In this document: in pieces, positions 44,469 to 54,518 of the stretch
How the letters are laid out: each line of letters begins with the position of its first letter
Position numbering within the stretch: position 1 is the stretch's first letter
From: Flammeovirgaceae bacterium
Lineage (GTDB): Bacteria; Bacteroidota; Bacteroidia; Cytophagales; Cyclobacteriaceae
DNA: 57,283 nucleotides
Reading direction: 5' to 3'
Assembly: GCA_023251155.1 (NCBI GenBank)
Contig: JAHEZH010000013.1
Coordinates: 1 to 57,283 of the forward strand
The notes under the pieces: generated by a model
Told to the model about the DNA's origin: nothing
Databases searched by the model: none
What the model saw: the letters and a program-made list of their open reading frames with translations, nothing else
Made by a program: the position numbers and the translations under genes

Positions 44469-47400
44469 TTAGTTGTCTAAGCCAATCATCATAAAGGCTC
44501 CCCAATAGATCGGTTCAGGATATTCGGCACGGAGTTCCTTTTTGGCATCGACAAAGCTCTGACGAAGGTTAGCGGTGGTCAGCCATTTGCGATAGAAGTT
44601 CAGGATCAGTTTCTGTGTGGCATCATCATCCACTTTAAACATACTCATGACCAGCGTTTTTGCCCCGGCTACCAGGAACGCGCGCTGTAAGCCATACACT
44701 CCTTCTCCATTGGCAATTTCTCCCAACCCCGTTTCGCAGGCACTTAACACGACGAGGTCAGTTTTATCCAGGTTAAGACTCATCGCTTCATAGGCCGTGA
44801 GGATACCACTTTCAATGTTGTAATTGTAACTGGTTTTGGAAAGCACATCACCGGCACCGGTTAATAATAAACCGGTTTTCATCAACGGGTTTTGCGAAAG
44901 CTCCGCTTCTGTTTCGGTCATTTCAGATACGGAATTGGTTGCTGCTTCATCTTTATAGAAACCATGGGTGGCAATGTGGAAGATCTTGGGATTGTCCAGT
45001 TCTTTCACCTGCTCTTCACTGGCTTGCTTTTCAGTGTATTCATTCGTGGTCCATCCTTTTTGTTTCAGCAACTCCTGTAGCTCGGCCACTTCTTTCTCAG
45101 TACCTGGCAAAGCCGAGATGTTTTTCTCAATAGAAGCTGACAGGTAGAACTGAGGGTTTCCAAACATGGTTGCTTTGTTGTTGGAAGCCGCCTGTTTCCC
45201 TTTCAGTTTACGTATGTACAGGTCCTTGGTATTACTTACCAGCACGATGTTGGAATTATCAATCACAAATTTTCCGTCCGGTGTGGGTATCGACTCAAGA
45301 TTGATCTGGTTATATACACCATCGGGCGAGAAATAGATGGTCGAGTATTGTCCAATTTCTTTCTGAATGGGTTCCCAGAATACTTTATACGAGTATTGGT
45401 CTTCTACCTTGCCAATCATGCAATTGCGATAGTAGTGATAGAAGCGGGTCTCCATACGATAGCTTTCGGGAAGCGAAACGGCTTTCGGTCTTGAATTGTC
45501 ACCTTTTACATATAAGGCTACATAGCGAACCGAATCGGTAAAGGTATGATTGAAGTGACGGTAGCGAACCATTTCCACGGCTACTTCATTTTTGCCCAGT
45601 GATTTTTGCACGTTCTCATACGTGATGCGTTTGTCTTCGAAGCTTTGTCCGAATAATTCGGATTGAGCACTCAGCGTTTTTTCCAAGGCCTCCACTTCGG
45701 CGCTCAAGGCATTCGGGTCGATGGCATTATCCAGCAACTGCTGCGTGCTCATCGACAAGGCACTGGTCAATAGTTCTTTCTTCGCTACCCAGTTGTTGTA
45801 GGATTCTTTCAATTTCTCGTCCTTACTGTTGAGAATGCGCTGTCTTATTTTGATGGAAGTGCTTAAGAGCAGTGCTTTGGTCAGCAACTGGTAGTTATAC
45901 ACTTTACCACTCAGGTCGCGGAAGTCATCCAGGTTGCCAAAGGCAAGGGTGTTATAAAATTCAAAGTCACCTTTAATGGTATTCCAGTATTTTGCTTTTT
46001 CCCGCTCACTCAAGGCAGGGAAGAATTGCTTGATGAAGCTTTCATAGTTGGTTAGCGCTTCTTCTATGTTTTGCTTGGCTTTCTTATATTCCTTCTGCAT
46101 GTAGTACACTTTCGCCTGCTTGGAAAGCACCTTCACATATTCAGGATGGTTTCTGCTAAAACTTCGTTCATAGATGGATTTGCTTTGGTTATAAAAGTCT
46201 TCTGCTTTCGCATAACTTTTCATTTGATAGTACACATCTCCGGTCAGCGCATAAATACTGGCTGCGTTAATACTGCGTTTGGTTCCTGTTTTTGCTCTCC
46301 ATATTCCTTCGGCCTGTGTCAGTGAAGAGAATGCCTTACCATAATTTTTGTCGGAGATGTACAGTACGGCAATGTCTTTCAGTACTTCAGCATATTGCGG
46401 GTTATCCTTGCCTACCCGGTCACCAATGGTTTGCAAGGCTTCGGTCATGATCGGCTCTACCTCCTTATGGCTGTCACCTTTATAGAATTTAATCAACGCT
46501 AATTGCGAAAGTGATTTGGCGACTTCAATGTGTGTTCTTCCAAATTCACGCTGCTGGCTTTGAAGTGCCTTCGATACGTTTTCCTCTGCTTTCTCAAAAT
46601 CACCGATGGCATAGTAGACGCTTGCGAGCAGTTTTTGTGGCGGAGCTGCCTTCGTTGATTTTTCAGAATACACTTGCACGGCAATCTGGTTAGCACGCTG
46701 TGCTGTTTTCTCGGCTTCTGTATAATCTCCTTTGGCAAGTACGAGTTTCCCCTTGTTGACGAGCGGCTCGATCAGGCGAATGGAGTTCTTGCCGTAGAGT
46801 TTCTCGTACTCCGCGATCATCGTGTTGAGATTGTCCTCCGCATCTGCGTATTTTCCAAGCTGAATCAAAAGACTGGAGAGCTCTTTGGCGGTAGACAGTT
46901 CGTCAATCCCCACGAGGTTTTTTGATTTGTCGATGATTTTTCTGGAACGATCCAATGCATCCTGTGCTTCATCAAACAATCCTTTTATACCAAAAAGCAC
47001 GGCCTGTGTTTCGATCGCATTAATCAGGTGAATTTTGTTCACATCGTCTTTGCGAAAATTCTCTAAAATCTTTAATGCTTCGGCAATGTCGGCTTCTGCC
47101 TTTTCATATTGCCCCAGTTTGATTTCAAGGCGGGCCAGATTATTTAATTCGATACCGTAAGCGAGATCGGTATTACTGTATTTGATGCGAGCTGCCTCGG
47201 TCGCTTTATTGATTGCCGTAGTGGCATTTTTAAAGTTATCCGTCAGCTCATAGTATACGGCCAGGTGATTGAGTATCTCCAGGTAATCTTTGTGGCGAAT
47301 CGCAATTTCCTTCTCCACTATTTTGGTGAAGCTCTCATCATAGATCTTTCCGGCTTCCGAGATCTTATTGGTATAGTCCACATAGAAATTGGCCAGCTTT

Positions 47401-48683
47401 ACTTTGGCAATCGAGGTTTCAGGGGCATCTGCGCCCAGGAGTGCGGTCTTTATTTCAACGATGTCGTTCAGGTATTTTTCAGCATTGGGATATCTCTTTT
47501 CCTGGCGAGTGAGGGTGAAAAGAAAATCCAGTATTTCAATGGTGGTAATGTTGTTACGGGGCAATGACGTATTTGCCAGCACGGCATTGGCATCGTTCTC
47601 CAGGTGCTTCACCCGGTCCTGATTCATTTTTGAATCGAACTCTACCGCCTTTACCCTTATCTTATAAATACTGGCACTGGAATAATTTTTATTGATCATC
47701 TTTTCATACTCCAGCTTGGTATTATAAAAGCGGGACATGTTATCGTGGCGTTGCAGGTCTTTCAGGTATTCTTCATAAATCAAAACCCCCAGCCAGTGAG
47801 CCGGATTGTGTTTGATCTTGAGGTTATTTAACGTGCGATCATATTCCATTTCCTTGGGTAGTTTATCAATACCGTTCTCTACCCAGACATTTGCACAGAT
47901 GAACTGGTGCTTGACGTATTCGATACTTGATTTTCCCAGGTTCTTGCTTATCCATCCTTCGGCAAAAACATATACCGAGTCGAAGCTCAGCAGGTTCCCT
48001 TGTTTGCCATACGTGTTTGCCAGCTGTGTCATATAGGCAGCATATTCTTTCTGCCGCTTTGCAATGTCTTCTTCCGACATTCTTCTGCTCTTTAGATTTC
48101 CCTTGTCATCTACAAACGTCTCCTGCTTTACATTACGCCCTGCGAAGTACGTATCATTTGCTTTCAACAACTCCAATGATTCGTTGAAGAACCCCTGACC
48201 CGTCAGCACTTCGGACATGTCCATGTCCCAGCGGGCTTTCAGTTCCTTGTTAAAACCAGCTTCCGGATCAAGCAATTTTTTTGCCTCGTTCAGGTAATTT
48301 TTAGCGGTAAGAAATGCACCGTTCTGAATGTACAGTTCACCTGCGCTCAGCAGGATCAGGCCTTTATTAAAGTTGTTGCCCATGTTGATGGCGTCACTGT
48401 TGCTGATGGCGGTCTGCAAATTGGACTCAAATTCGGCAAGCAAGCCCGAGGCCAGCTTGTATTTGGCCATGAGCATATAATACGTAGGCGTGTATTTATT
48501 CTGCTTTCCCAGTTTCTTTGACGACTTCTTCTCAAACTTGGCTAAAGCCTTTGCGGCAGATTTGTAATCTCCCTTTTCATAAGCGGTTTCCGCTTTCAGG
48601 ATCATCTTGTCGTACTTGCTTTGCGCGAAAGAAAAAGAAGTGCAAAGCAGTAAGGTGACAATAACTTGAATAAGTTTTTTCAT
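44469..48683 (-). CDS. Exported TPR-CHAT protein (caspase-like CHAT protease domain), 1404 aa
   Basis: The signal peptide MKKLIQVIVTLLLCTSFSFAQ indicates export. More than ten tetratricopeptide-like repeats fill about residues 30-880 (for example NKNYGKAFSSLTQAEGIW and MKSYAKAEDFYNQSKSIY). A helical linker follows, then a CHAT domain (about 1100-1404) with the caspase-type dyad: His1240 in IFHIATHGFYKD and Cys1316 in VVLSACETGLGE. GEGVYGLQRAFLVAGAKTLVMS, which follows, is the standard CHAT end. An upstream in-frame start (48770) lacks a signal, so ATG 48683 is chosen. Cytoplasmic TPR-CHAT proteins are proteases in some immune systems; this exported version stands alone, with no partner gene. 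Its target is unknown, but both catalytic residues are present. Confidence 0.92.
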   Translation of the reverse strand: MKKLIQVIVTLLLCTSFSFAQSKYDKMILKAETAYEKGDYKSAAKALAKFEKKSSKKLGKQNKYTPTYYMLMAKYKLASGLLAEFESNLQTAISNSDAINMGNNFNKGLILLSAGELYIQNGAFLTAKNYLNEAKKLLDPEAGFNKELKARWDMDMSEVLTGQGFFNESLELLKANDTYFAGRNVKQETFVDDKGNLKSRRMSEEDIAKRQKEYAAYMTQLANTYGKQGNLLSFDSVYVFAEGWISKNLGKSSIEYVKHQFICANVWVENGIDKLPKEMEYDRTLNNLKIKHNPAHWLGVLIYEEYLKDLQRHDNMSRFYNTKLEYEKMINKNYSSASIYKIRVKAVEFDSKMNQDRVKHLENDANAVLANTSLPRNNITTIEILDFLFTLTRQEKRYPNAEKYLNDIVEIKTALLGADAPETSIAKVKLANFYVDYTNKISEAGKIYDESFTKIVEKEIAIRHKDYLEILNHLAVYYELTDNFKNATTAINKATEAARIKYSNTDLAYGIELNNLARLEIKLGQYEKAEADIAEALKILENFRKDDVNKIHLINAIETQAVLFGIKGLFDEAQDALDRSRKIIDKSKNLVGIDELSTAKELSSLLIQLGKYADAEDNLNTMIAEYEKLYGKNSIRLIEPLVNKGKLVLAKGDYTEAEKTAQRANQIAVQVYSEKSTKAAPPQKLLASVYYAIGDFEKAEENVSKALQSQQREFGRTHIEVAKSLSQLALIKFYKGDSHKEVEPIMTEALQTIGDRVGKDNPQYAEVLKDIAVLYISDKNYGKAFSSLTQAEGIWRAKTGTKRSINAASIYALTGDVYYQMKSYAKAEDFYNQSKSIYERSFSRNHPEYVKVLSKQAKVYYMQKEYKKAKQNIEEALTNYESFIKQFFPALSEREKAKYWNTIKGDFEFYNTLAFGNLDDFRDLSGKVYNYQLLTKALLLSTSIKIRQRILNSKDEKLKESYNNWVAKKELLTSALSMSTQQLLDNAIDPNALSAEVEALEKTLSAQSELFGQSFEDKRITYENVQKSLGKNEVAVEMVRYRHFNHTFTDSVRYVALYVKGDNSRPKAVSLPESYRMETRFYHYYRNCMIGKVEDQYSYKVFWEPIQKEIGQYSTIYFSPDGVYNQINLESIPTPDGKFVIDNSNIVLVSNTKDLYIRKLKGKQAASNNKATMFGNPQFYLSASIEKNISALPGTEKEVAELQELLKQKGWTTNEYTEKQASEEQVKELDNPKIFHIATHGFYKDEAATNSVSEMTETEAELSQNPLMKTGLLLTGAGDVLSKTSYNYNIESGILTAYEAMSLNLDKTDLVVLSACETGLGEIANGEGVYGLQRAFLVAGAKTLVMSMFKVDDDATQKLILNFYRKWLTTANLRQSFVDAKKELRAEYPEPIYWGAFMMIGLDN

Positions 48684-48986
48684 AAGTGGATGTTTTCCAA
48701 TATTAAAGGTAACGATTTGCACTGATTTTGCAGTTAAAAAAATGGCTGCTACCGCACCAGTATGGATCATAGATCAGTACATCAGATTGATTTCTGCTGA
48801 CTTCATCCTATTAGTGAGCAGATGTAGAAAACTAACCACACCGAAACGATTATTACCGGCACACGCCTTCGCTGAGCACGCAGGATGCAGTACTTTGTGG
48901 ATTTGTTCTGGCGAACGTAGTTTTTTCAATACGAAGATCACCGTCAATGACACACGGAAACAAGCGGAATTGCTGGTGATAAATGA
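48684..48986. other. Intergenic gap between the CHAT and mutase genes; no gene supported
   Basis: Both flanking genes are on the minus strand. This 303-bp gap would hold the CHAT promoter and the mutase 3' end. A TACCTTTA (minus strand, just before the CHAT ATG) is one base off a -7 box. No terminator hairpin, small gene or RNA was recognised. A 111-codon plus-strand frame that enters the mutase gene is judged a shadow. Confidence 0.5.
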
Positions 48987-51900
48987 TCAGGCGGTCAGCA
49001 ACTTGTTCAAAATGATTTTGGCCGCTTCGGTTACGGGTGTTCCCGGTCCGAATATTCCGGCTACACCGGCTTTGTAGAGAAACGCATAGTCCTGTTGAGG
49101 AATTACACCTCCGGCCACGACCATGATATCTTCCCTTCCTATTTTTTTCAATGCCGTAATCAGCTCGGGTATTAATGTTTTGTGTCCACCGGCAAGGCTG
49201 GATGCGCCAATGACATGCACATCATTTTCGGCAGCCTGCATGGCTACTTCGTCCGGAGTCTGAAACAACGGACCGATGTCGACATCAAAACCAAGATCGG
49301 CAAAACCGGTGGCGATAATTTTCGCTCCGCGATCGTGACCATCCTGTCCCATCTTGGCCACCAGAATGCGCGGCCTTCGCCCATCCAGCTCAGCAAAATC
49401 ATCGGAGAGTTTTCGTACGTCAATCAGTGTCTTGTTGTTTTTCATCTCACCGGAATATACGCCTGAAATGGATTTGATGCTTGCTTTGTACCGGCCGAAT
49501 ACTTTTTCCAGCGCCATGGAAATTTCGCCCAGCGTGGCACGCTTGCGGGCGGCATCAATGGCCAGCTCCAAAAGATTTCCGTTTCCGCTTTGAGCCGCTT
49601 CGGTAAGTTGGTTCAATGCCTCTTCTACATCCTTGCTGTTGCGCTCTGATTTCAATTGATTTAATCGTTCCACTTGTTCTTTGCGCACAGCGGTATTATC
49701 TACATCCAGAATGTCGATGACTGTCTTTTCATCCGTCTGGTATTTGTTCACTCCAACAATCACATCTTTGCCCGTATCAATGCGTGCTTGTTTAGCCGCA
49801 GCCGCTTCTTCAATACGCATTTTGGGGATGCCGCTTTCGATGGCTTTGGTCATGCCGCCCAGTTCTTCCGTCTCTTCTATCAACGCCCATGCCTGGGCTA
49901 CCAGTTGCTCGGTCAGGTATTCCACATAATACGATCCACCCAATGGATCCACTACCTTGGTAATGCCGGTTTCCTTTTGAAGGTAGAGTTGTGTATTGCG
50001 GGCGATGGAAGCAGAGTAATCGGTGGGGAGTGCAATGGCTTCATCCAGTGAGTTGGTATGCAGCGATTGTGTTCCGCCCAGTGCAGCAGCCATCGCTTCA
50101 ATGGTGGTGCGGGTTACGTTGTTGAATGGATCTTGTTCGGTGAGGCTCCAGCCCGATGTCTGGCAATGCGTACGCAATGCCATTGATTTGGTATTTTTTG
50201 GATGGAACTGCTGAACTATCTTCGACCATAATAATCGACCCGCGCGCATTTTGGCGATCTCCATAAAGAAGTTCATACCAATGCCCCAGAAGAAGGAGAG
50301 GCGCGGAGCAAAATCATCAATAGCAATGCCTGCCTTTAATCCCGCACGAATGTATTCCAGACCATCTGCCAATGTATACGCCAGCTCAATATGCGCGGGT
50401 GCACCCGCTTCGTGCATGTGATATCCACTGATGCTGATGCTGTTGAACTTAGGCATTTGCTTTGAGCAATATTCAAAGATGTCAGCTACGATACGCATGG
50501 AAGGTGCAGGAGGATAGATGTAGGTGTTGCGTACCATGAACTCTTTGAGGATATCATTTTGTATGGTGCCACTGAGTTGTGCCGGCTTCACACCTTGTTC
50601 TTCGGCAGCGACAATGTAAAAGGCCATGATGGGTAGCACGGCTCCATTCATCGTCATGGATACCGACATTTTATCCAGTGGAATCTGATCGAATAAAATT
50701 TTCATGTCGAGTACAGAGTCAATCGCTACACCGGCTTTACCTACATCGCCCGATACCCGTTCATGATCAGAATCGTAACCCCGGTGTGTAGCCAGATCAA
50801 ATGCCACCGACAACCCCATCTGTCCTGCCGCCAGATTCTTACGATAAAATGTATTGGAATCTTTTGCGGTAGAAAAACCGGCATATTGTCGCACGGTCCA
50901 TGGGCGCACCGTGTACATGGAAGCATAAGGGCCACGCAGGAAGGGTACAACGCCCGCAGTATACTTTTTTAAAGAAGAAGAGGCAATGTCCGCCTGTTGG
51001 TAAACGGGTTTTACTTCAATTTTCTCCGGAGAAATCCAGGAGGGGAGTACGGCTTCCTCTTTGAGCTGGCCCGAAGAGAGGGGATGAAAACCGATTGTTG
51101 ATTTGGAAAGCGTTGCATGCTGAGCCGACACCTTATTCCACGCAGACAAGGCAAGCTGCTGCGTAAGCTGATCGATGTAATACGATCCTGCAGTAGGATC
51201 AGCCACTTTTGAAAGATGTGATTCTTCACGCAGAATAGCAGACACATTCCGGGCTATGCGTGTGTTGAGTGACGTGTCTTCTTCGGCATCGATCGTCAAT
51301 GCCTCACACCCGCCAAGTAATGCAGCCAGACCGGCGGTGGTGCTTTTCAGCAAATGTCCTTGTGGCTGAAATTTGGATTCGGCATCAGGGGTTATGGCGG
51401 TGTGAACAGGTAGCTCAATCGGTTCGTCTACTCCATATGCCCGGAGCAATTGTGCCCATACCAGATGAAGTGCTTTCAGTTTGGCAATAGATAGAAAGAA
51501 ATTACTGTTGATTGATATGAAAACAGAAATCTGGCGGAATACTTCTTTTGCTTTCCATCCTTCTGCCATGAGTGTGCCGGCACGTTCTATAGCTTGATGA
51601 ATGACGTATTCGATTTCTTTGCTGGCTTCACCCGGTGCTACTACACTACCAAGTGGTCGGAATGCTTCCCAATCTTTAAAGAGAGGGTGATGATCATTCC
51701 TGCTGTTGCCCGTGAAGAAAAACGAACCTGTCATTTTTTTCTTGTCGAAACGGCTTTCCAGTTCGTTATGGATTTCCTTAAGCAGGGGAAGATGATCGCC
51801 ATGGAATAAAAAAGAAACAGCGCAATAATTCAGATCTATCTTATTCAGCAACGCTTTTATATCCGGATTTTGATTCGCTGTGGTTAGCTCAAACAGAATT

Positions 51901-52226
51901 CCATCTGCTCCATGATTCAATGCTTCCAGCGCGAGTTCGTTGGCTTTCTTTTCTTGTGTTACCACCAGCCGTGGTGTATTTCTCCAGGCACGCGCGCCAA
52001 GATAAGGATCGGACGAAGGGGAGAGTGAAAAAGAAAAATCCGGATTACGATCGGCTTCATCATAATACGGTTTGATGGTGATGCCCTCCTGCAGGAAGGA
52101 GAGCTTGTCAAAAGGATCAGCACCACTTAGCTCCGTTTTGGCGGCTTCCGTCCAGTCTTTTGTGTGGCTTGCAGAAAAAGAAGAAAGTAATGCGTTGATA
52201 TCGGTGGGGAGGGTCATGGGGAACAT
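48987..52226 (-). CDS. mutB: Methylmalonyl-CoA mutase, fused small-subunit-like and large-subunit polypeptide
   Basis: This 1079-aa protein joins two mutase halves. Residues about 1-400 resemble the small subunit (MutA) TIM barrel, including a [21 protein letters not shown] stretch and [19 protein letters not shown]. The MutA-type C-terminal domain is absent. Residues about 420-1079 are a complete large subunit. Substrate residues known from the Propionibacterium enzyme are conserved: Tyr in [14 protein letters not shown], Arg in [10 protein letters not shown] and Tyr-His in [10 protein letters not shown], which supports methylmalonyl-CoA over isobutyryl-CoA. The B12 domain has the base-off motif GQDGHDRG (His964) and later GGVIP. 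It interconverts methylmalonyl-CoA and succinyl-CoA with adenosylcobalamin. ATG 52226 is used; ATG 52217 is possible. It is divergent from dnaA. Confidence 0.93.
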   Translation of the reverse strand: MFPMTLPTDINALLSSFSASHTKDWTEAAKTELSGADPFDKLSFLQEGITIKPYYDEADRNPDFSFSLSPSSDPYLGARAWRNTPRLVVTQEKKANELALEALNHGADGILFELTTANQNPDIKALLNKIDLNYCAVSFLFHGDHLPLLKEIHNELESRFDKKKMTGSFFFTGNSRNDHHPLFKDWEAFRPLGSVVAPGEASKEIEYVIHQAIERAGTLMAEGWKAKEVFRQISVFISINSNFFLSIAKLKALHLVWAQLLRAYGVDEPIELPVHTAITPDAESKFQPQGHLLKSTTAGLAALLGGCEALTIDAEEDTSLNTRIARNVSAILREESHLSKVADPTAGSYYIDQLTQQLALSAWNKVSAQHATLSKSTIGFHPLSSGQLKEEAVLPSWISPEKIEVKPVYQQADIASSSLKKYTAGVVPFLRGPYASMYTVRPWTVRQYAGFSTAKDSNTFYRKNLAAGQMGLSVAFDLATHRGYDSDHERVSGDVGKAGVAIDSVLDMKILFDQIPLDKMSVSMTMNGAVLPIMAFYIVAAEEQGVKPAQLSGTIQNDILKEFMVRNTYIYPPAPSMRIVADIFEYCSKQMPKFNSISISGYHMHEAGAPAHIELAYTLADGLEYIRAGLKAGIAIDDFAPRLSFFWGIGMNFFMEIAKMRAGRLLWSKIVQQFHPKNTKSMALRTHCQTSGWSLTEQDPFNNVTRTTIEAMAAALGGTQSLHTNSLDEAIALPTDYSASIARNTQLYLQKETGITKVVDPLGGSYYVEYLTEQLVAQAWALIEETEELGGMTKAIESGIPKMRIEEAAAAKQARIDTGKDVIVGVNKYQTDEKTVIDILDVDNTAVRKEQVERLNQLKSERNSKDVEEALNQLTEAAQSGNGNLLELAIDAARKRATLGEISMALEKVFGRYKASIKSISGVYSGEMKNNKTLIDVRKLSDDFAELDGRRPRILVAKMGQDGHDRGAKIIATGFADLGFDVDIGPLFQTPDEVAMQAAENDVHVIGASSLAGGHKTLIPELITALKKIGREDIMVVAGGVIPQQDYAFLYKAGVAGIFGPGTPVTEAAKIILNKLLTA

Positions 52227-52330
52227 TTTGTTTTCAATGTTTCAAGTTGAAGTTAAGTTGGCACTAAACAAAACTTTACTCCTGGAAACAGGATCTGATA
52301 ATGCGATTTTTTTCAACATAATCAAGAGCG

Positions 52331-52379
52331 ATTTTGGTTTTTTTGTTCTTCTTTTTTTTTACACTTTTGTCCCCCTTCC
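52331..52379 (+). promoter_or_regulatory. T-rich tract and likely promoter region of dnaA
   Basis: An almost pure T/pyrimidine tract runs from 52331 and includes 7-T and 9-T runs. CACTTTTG (52362-52369), one base off TAnnTTTG, is followed by a C/T-rich stretch. The dnaA ATG is 58 bp further on. No TTATCCACA-type DnaA boxes were seen between the divergent mutase gene and dnaA, so an origin is not supported. Confidence 0.4.
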
Positions 52380-52427
52380 CTATTTTAGGAAGCCCTGATT
52401 ACCCGATTTAAAGCCCTTAATTTTAGT

Positions 52428-53861
52428 ATGGTGATTGATAGCGCTACAGCCTGGACAGATTGTCTGGAAATTATAAAACAGAACGTTGATGAGCAGAATT
52501 TCAGTACGTGGTTTAAACCGATTGTGCCTTTACGGGCGGAAGGTGATGTATTGACCATACAGGTTCCCTCACAATTTTTCTTCGAATGGCTGGAGGAGCA
52601 CTATGTACCGGTGTTGCGTAAAGCCATCCATTCCGTACTGGGCGAAAACGGACGCCTGGAATATTCGGTCATTGTCGATAGTGGAAATCAGCGCAATCCT
52701 CCGCTTATTGTTAATTATCCCAATGGGGCGGGCACAAAACGCTACAATCCCAATCAGCAAGTAAACAATGGGAGCAATGAAGAGTATTCCCCTTTTGTAT
52801 TGCGTACGCTTAATCCGGCCAATGTTAATTCGAAACTGAACCCGAATTACTCTTTTGATAATTTTGTAGAGGGAGACTGTAACCGGCTGGCACGCTCTGC
52901 CGGGTTGGCAGTAGCCAAAAAACCCGGTATTACTTCGTTCAATCCATTGATGTTGTACGGAGGTGTGGGTGTGGGTAAAACTCACCTCGTACATTCAATC
53001 GGTAACGAGATCAAGAAAAATTTTCCGGAGAAAATTGTGTTGTATATCGATCAGAACGATTTTACCAGCCAGTTTTTGAATGCCGTACAAAATAACAAGA
53101 TCCAGGACTTCCAGAGCTTCTACATGAAAGTGGATTTGCTCATCCTGGATGACGTGCAGTTTTTGGCAGGCCGCGAGAAGACACAGGAAATGTTCTTCCA
53201 TATTTTTAATCAGCTTCACCAATCGGGTAAGCAGATCATTATGACCAGCGATTGCCCTCCGCGCGATCTGAAAGGATTCCAGGAAAGATTATTGTCGCGC
53301 TTCAAGTGGGGATTGACGGCCGATCTGCAGGAACCGGATTTCGAAACCAAGCTGGCCATCATTCACAACAAGATGGAATCCGATGGAATTGAGATTCCAA
53401 CTGAAGTAGCCGAATACCTGGCCTACAGTGTCGATACCAACCTTCGCGATATGGAAGGGGTATTGAATTCATTGATCTTCCACGCTACGTTGTTGAAAAA
53501 ACAAATTGATCTTGATCTGGCGAAAGAAGTACTGAAGAACATCGTAAAAGAAATTCAGTCAGACGTAAGTGTTGACTTTATCCAGAAGACGGTAGCCGAC
53601 TACTTCAAAGTAGAGCTGGAGGCCATGAAAGGTAAAATCAAAAAGCGGGAGATTGTAATACCACGTCAGGTAGCGATGTATTTCTGCAAACGCTTCACGC
53701 AGCTCACACTGGCATTGATCGGTGAGAACTTTGGTGGCCGCGATCACAGTACCGTGATTCATGCCCTGGAGTCAGTCGAAGACATGATGAAGACCGATGC
53801 CAACTTCAAGAACTCCGTAGAAGACCTGACCAAGAAGCTGAAGATGCGCATGGCATCGTAA
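52428..53861 (+). CDS. dnaA: Chromosomal replication initiator protein DnaA
   Basis: DnaA binds the origin, melts it with ATP and loads the helicase. The 477-aa protein has all four domains. Domain I spans about 1-90 (WFKPIVPLRAEGD). A variable linker with Asn- and Pro-rich sequence follows. The AAA+ domain (about 140-350) has Walker A GGVGVGKTHL (Lys184), Walker B LLILDDVQFLAG and sensor-type MTSDCPPRDLKGFQERLLSRFKWG. The C-terminal DNA-binding domain contains the signature GGRDHSTVIHALE. Length is normal. It is followed by a strong terminator. It is not next to dnaN here, which is common in Bacteroidota. Confidence 0.98.
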   Translation: MVIDSATAWTDCLEIIKQNVDEQNFSTWFKPIVPLRAEGDVLTIQVPSQFFFEWLEEHYVPVLRKAIHSVLGENGRLEYSVIVDSGNQRNPPLIVNYPNGAGTKRYNPNQQVNNGSNEEYSPFVLRTLNPANVNSKLNPNYSFDNFVEGDCNRLARSAGLAVAKKPGITSFNPLMLYGGVGVGKTHLVHSIGNEIKKNFPEKIVLYIDQNDFTSQFLNAVQNNKIQDFQSFYMKVDLLILDDVQFLAGREKTQEMFFHIFNQLHQSGKQIIMTSDCPPRDLKGFQERLLSRFKWGLTADLQEPDFETKLAIIHNKMESDGIEIPTEVAEYLAYSVDTNLRDMEGVLNSLIFHATLLKKQIDLDLAKEVLKNIVKEIQSDVSVDFIQKTVADYFKVELEAMKGKIKKREIVIPRQVAMYFCKRFTQLTLALIGENFGGRDHSTVIHALESVEDMMKTDANFKNSVEDLTKKLKMRMAS

Positions 53862-53893
53862 GAGAAGAAAGTTTATCGTTTAAGTGAATAGTG

Positions 53894-53929
53894 AAAAGTC
53901 ATTTCGGAAACGGGATGACTTTTTTGTTT
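53894..53929 (+). terminator. Intrinsic terminator of dnaA
   Basis: AAAAGTCATTTC (53894-53905) pairs with GGGATGACTTTT (53912-53923), with one or two G-T pairs near the 6-nt loop, followed by TTGTTTTGG. It lies 32 bp after the dnaA stop. Confidence 0.88.
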
Positions 53930-53979
53930 TGGTATTGATCAGTTGAAGTATATAGTTTAATTAGGCTAGCACTTACATT

Positions 53980-54486
53980 ATGCAATTACCTCTAACAACC
54001 TTCATAGCAGAAGAAAGAACTGTTGCTGACTGGAATTCTATAAGAACTTTATTAATAGATTCTGATGATTCAGAGCATTGGAAGTTAGTATTTGATGATT
54101 ACTTTTTTGCTAGACTAAAGAGTCGTTATTTGAACCCGATTGAATCAATTAAGCAACATAGTAGATGCAAAGGTGAAGGTTTTTCGATTATGACAATTAT
54201 CTGTTCTCTCATTGAATTTCTAGAGACGACTTATCGGGGTAAAAATTATAGATATGTACGTAAAGGTGATAAGCCTCTTCGGGATTTCGAGTATTCTAGC
54301 AGTAGCGAGATATTTAGAAGCTTCTTAACAAGCCATAAACCATCTTCCATTGAGACAATTGTGTACAGAGATGATTTTTATGATGCTTTGATTCAATACA
54401 TTCATAATTATCAAAATGATCTCCTATCTTATACTGAGAGAAAGAGTGCATTCTTAAGAAAGTTTGACAGATTATGTGAGGAGTAG
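53980..54486 (+). CDS. Hypothetical protein, AT-rich orphan gene downstream of dnaA
   Basis: This 168-aa protein of unknown function is encoded in DNA visibly richer in A/T than both neighbours, which suggests horizontal transfer. It has no signal peptide or membrane helix. A central segment, GEGFSIMTIICSLIEFLETTYRGKNYRY, is the most family-like part. I recall similar hypothetical proteins in which this is followed by an 'R.GLLHEA' block before the C-terminal 'FYDALIQYI' helix. That block is missing here, so the gene may carry an internal deletion that kept the frame. It sits alone between the dnaA terminator and the convergent lysoplasmalogenase gene. The start ATG 53980 follows TTAATTAGGCTAGC without a clear promoter. 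Confidence 0.7.
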   Translation: MQLPLTTFIAEERTVADWNSIRTLLIDSDDSEHWKLVFDDYFFARLKSRYLNPIESIKQHSRCKGEGFSIMTIICSLIEFLETTYRGKNYRYVRKGDKPLRDFEYSSSSEIFRSFLTSHKPSSIETIVYRDDFYDALIQYIHNYQNDLLSYTERKSAFLRKFDRLCEE

Positions 54487-54518
54487 TTCCTGACTTTTAG
54501 ATTGAATACCGATCAGTG

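Noticed and set aside
44469-48683. CRISPR-linked TPR-CHAT (Craspase-type) effector
   Set aside because: No CRISPR array or Cas gene in the window, and the protein has a signal peptide.
48742-49077. 111-codon plus-strand frame between the CHAT and mutase genes
   Set aside because: Nearly a third of it overlaps the conserved C-terminal B12 domain of the mutase on the other strand, and the rest has no features.
48987-52226. IcmF-type fused isobutyryl-CoA mutase
   Set aside because: The B12 domain is at the C-terminus, no G-protein domain is present, and the Tyr/Arg substrate residues match methylmalonyl-CoA mutase.
52227-52427. Possible replication origin upstream of dnaA
   Set aside because: No TTATCCACA-like boxes are visible. 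Single near matches elsewhere (TTTTCCACA near 41511, TTATCCACT near 42473) are isolated, the second inside a gene.
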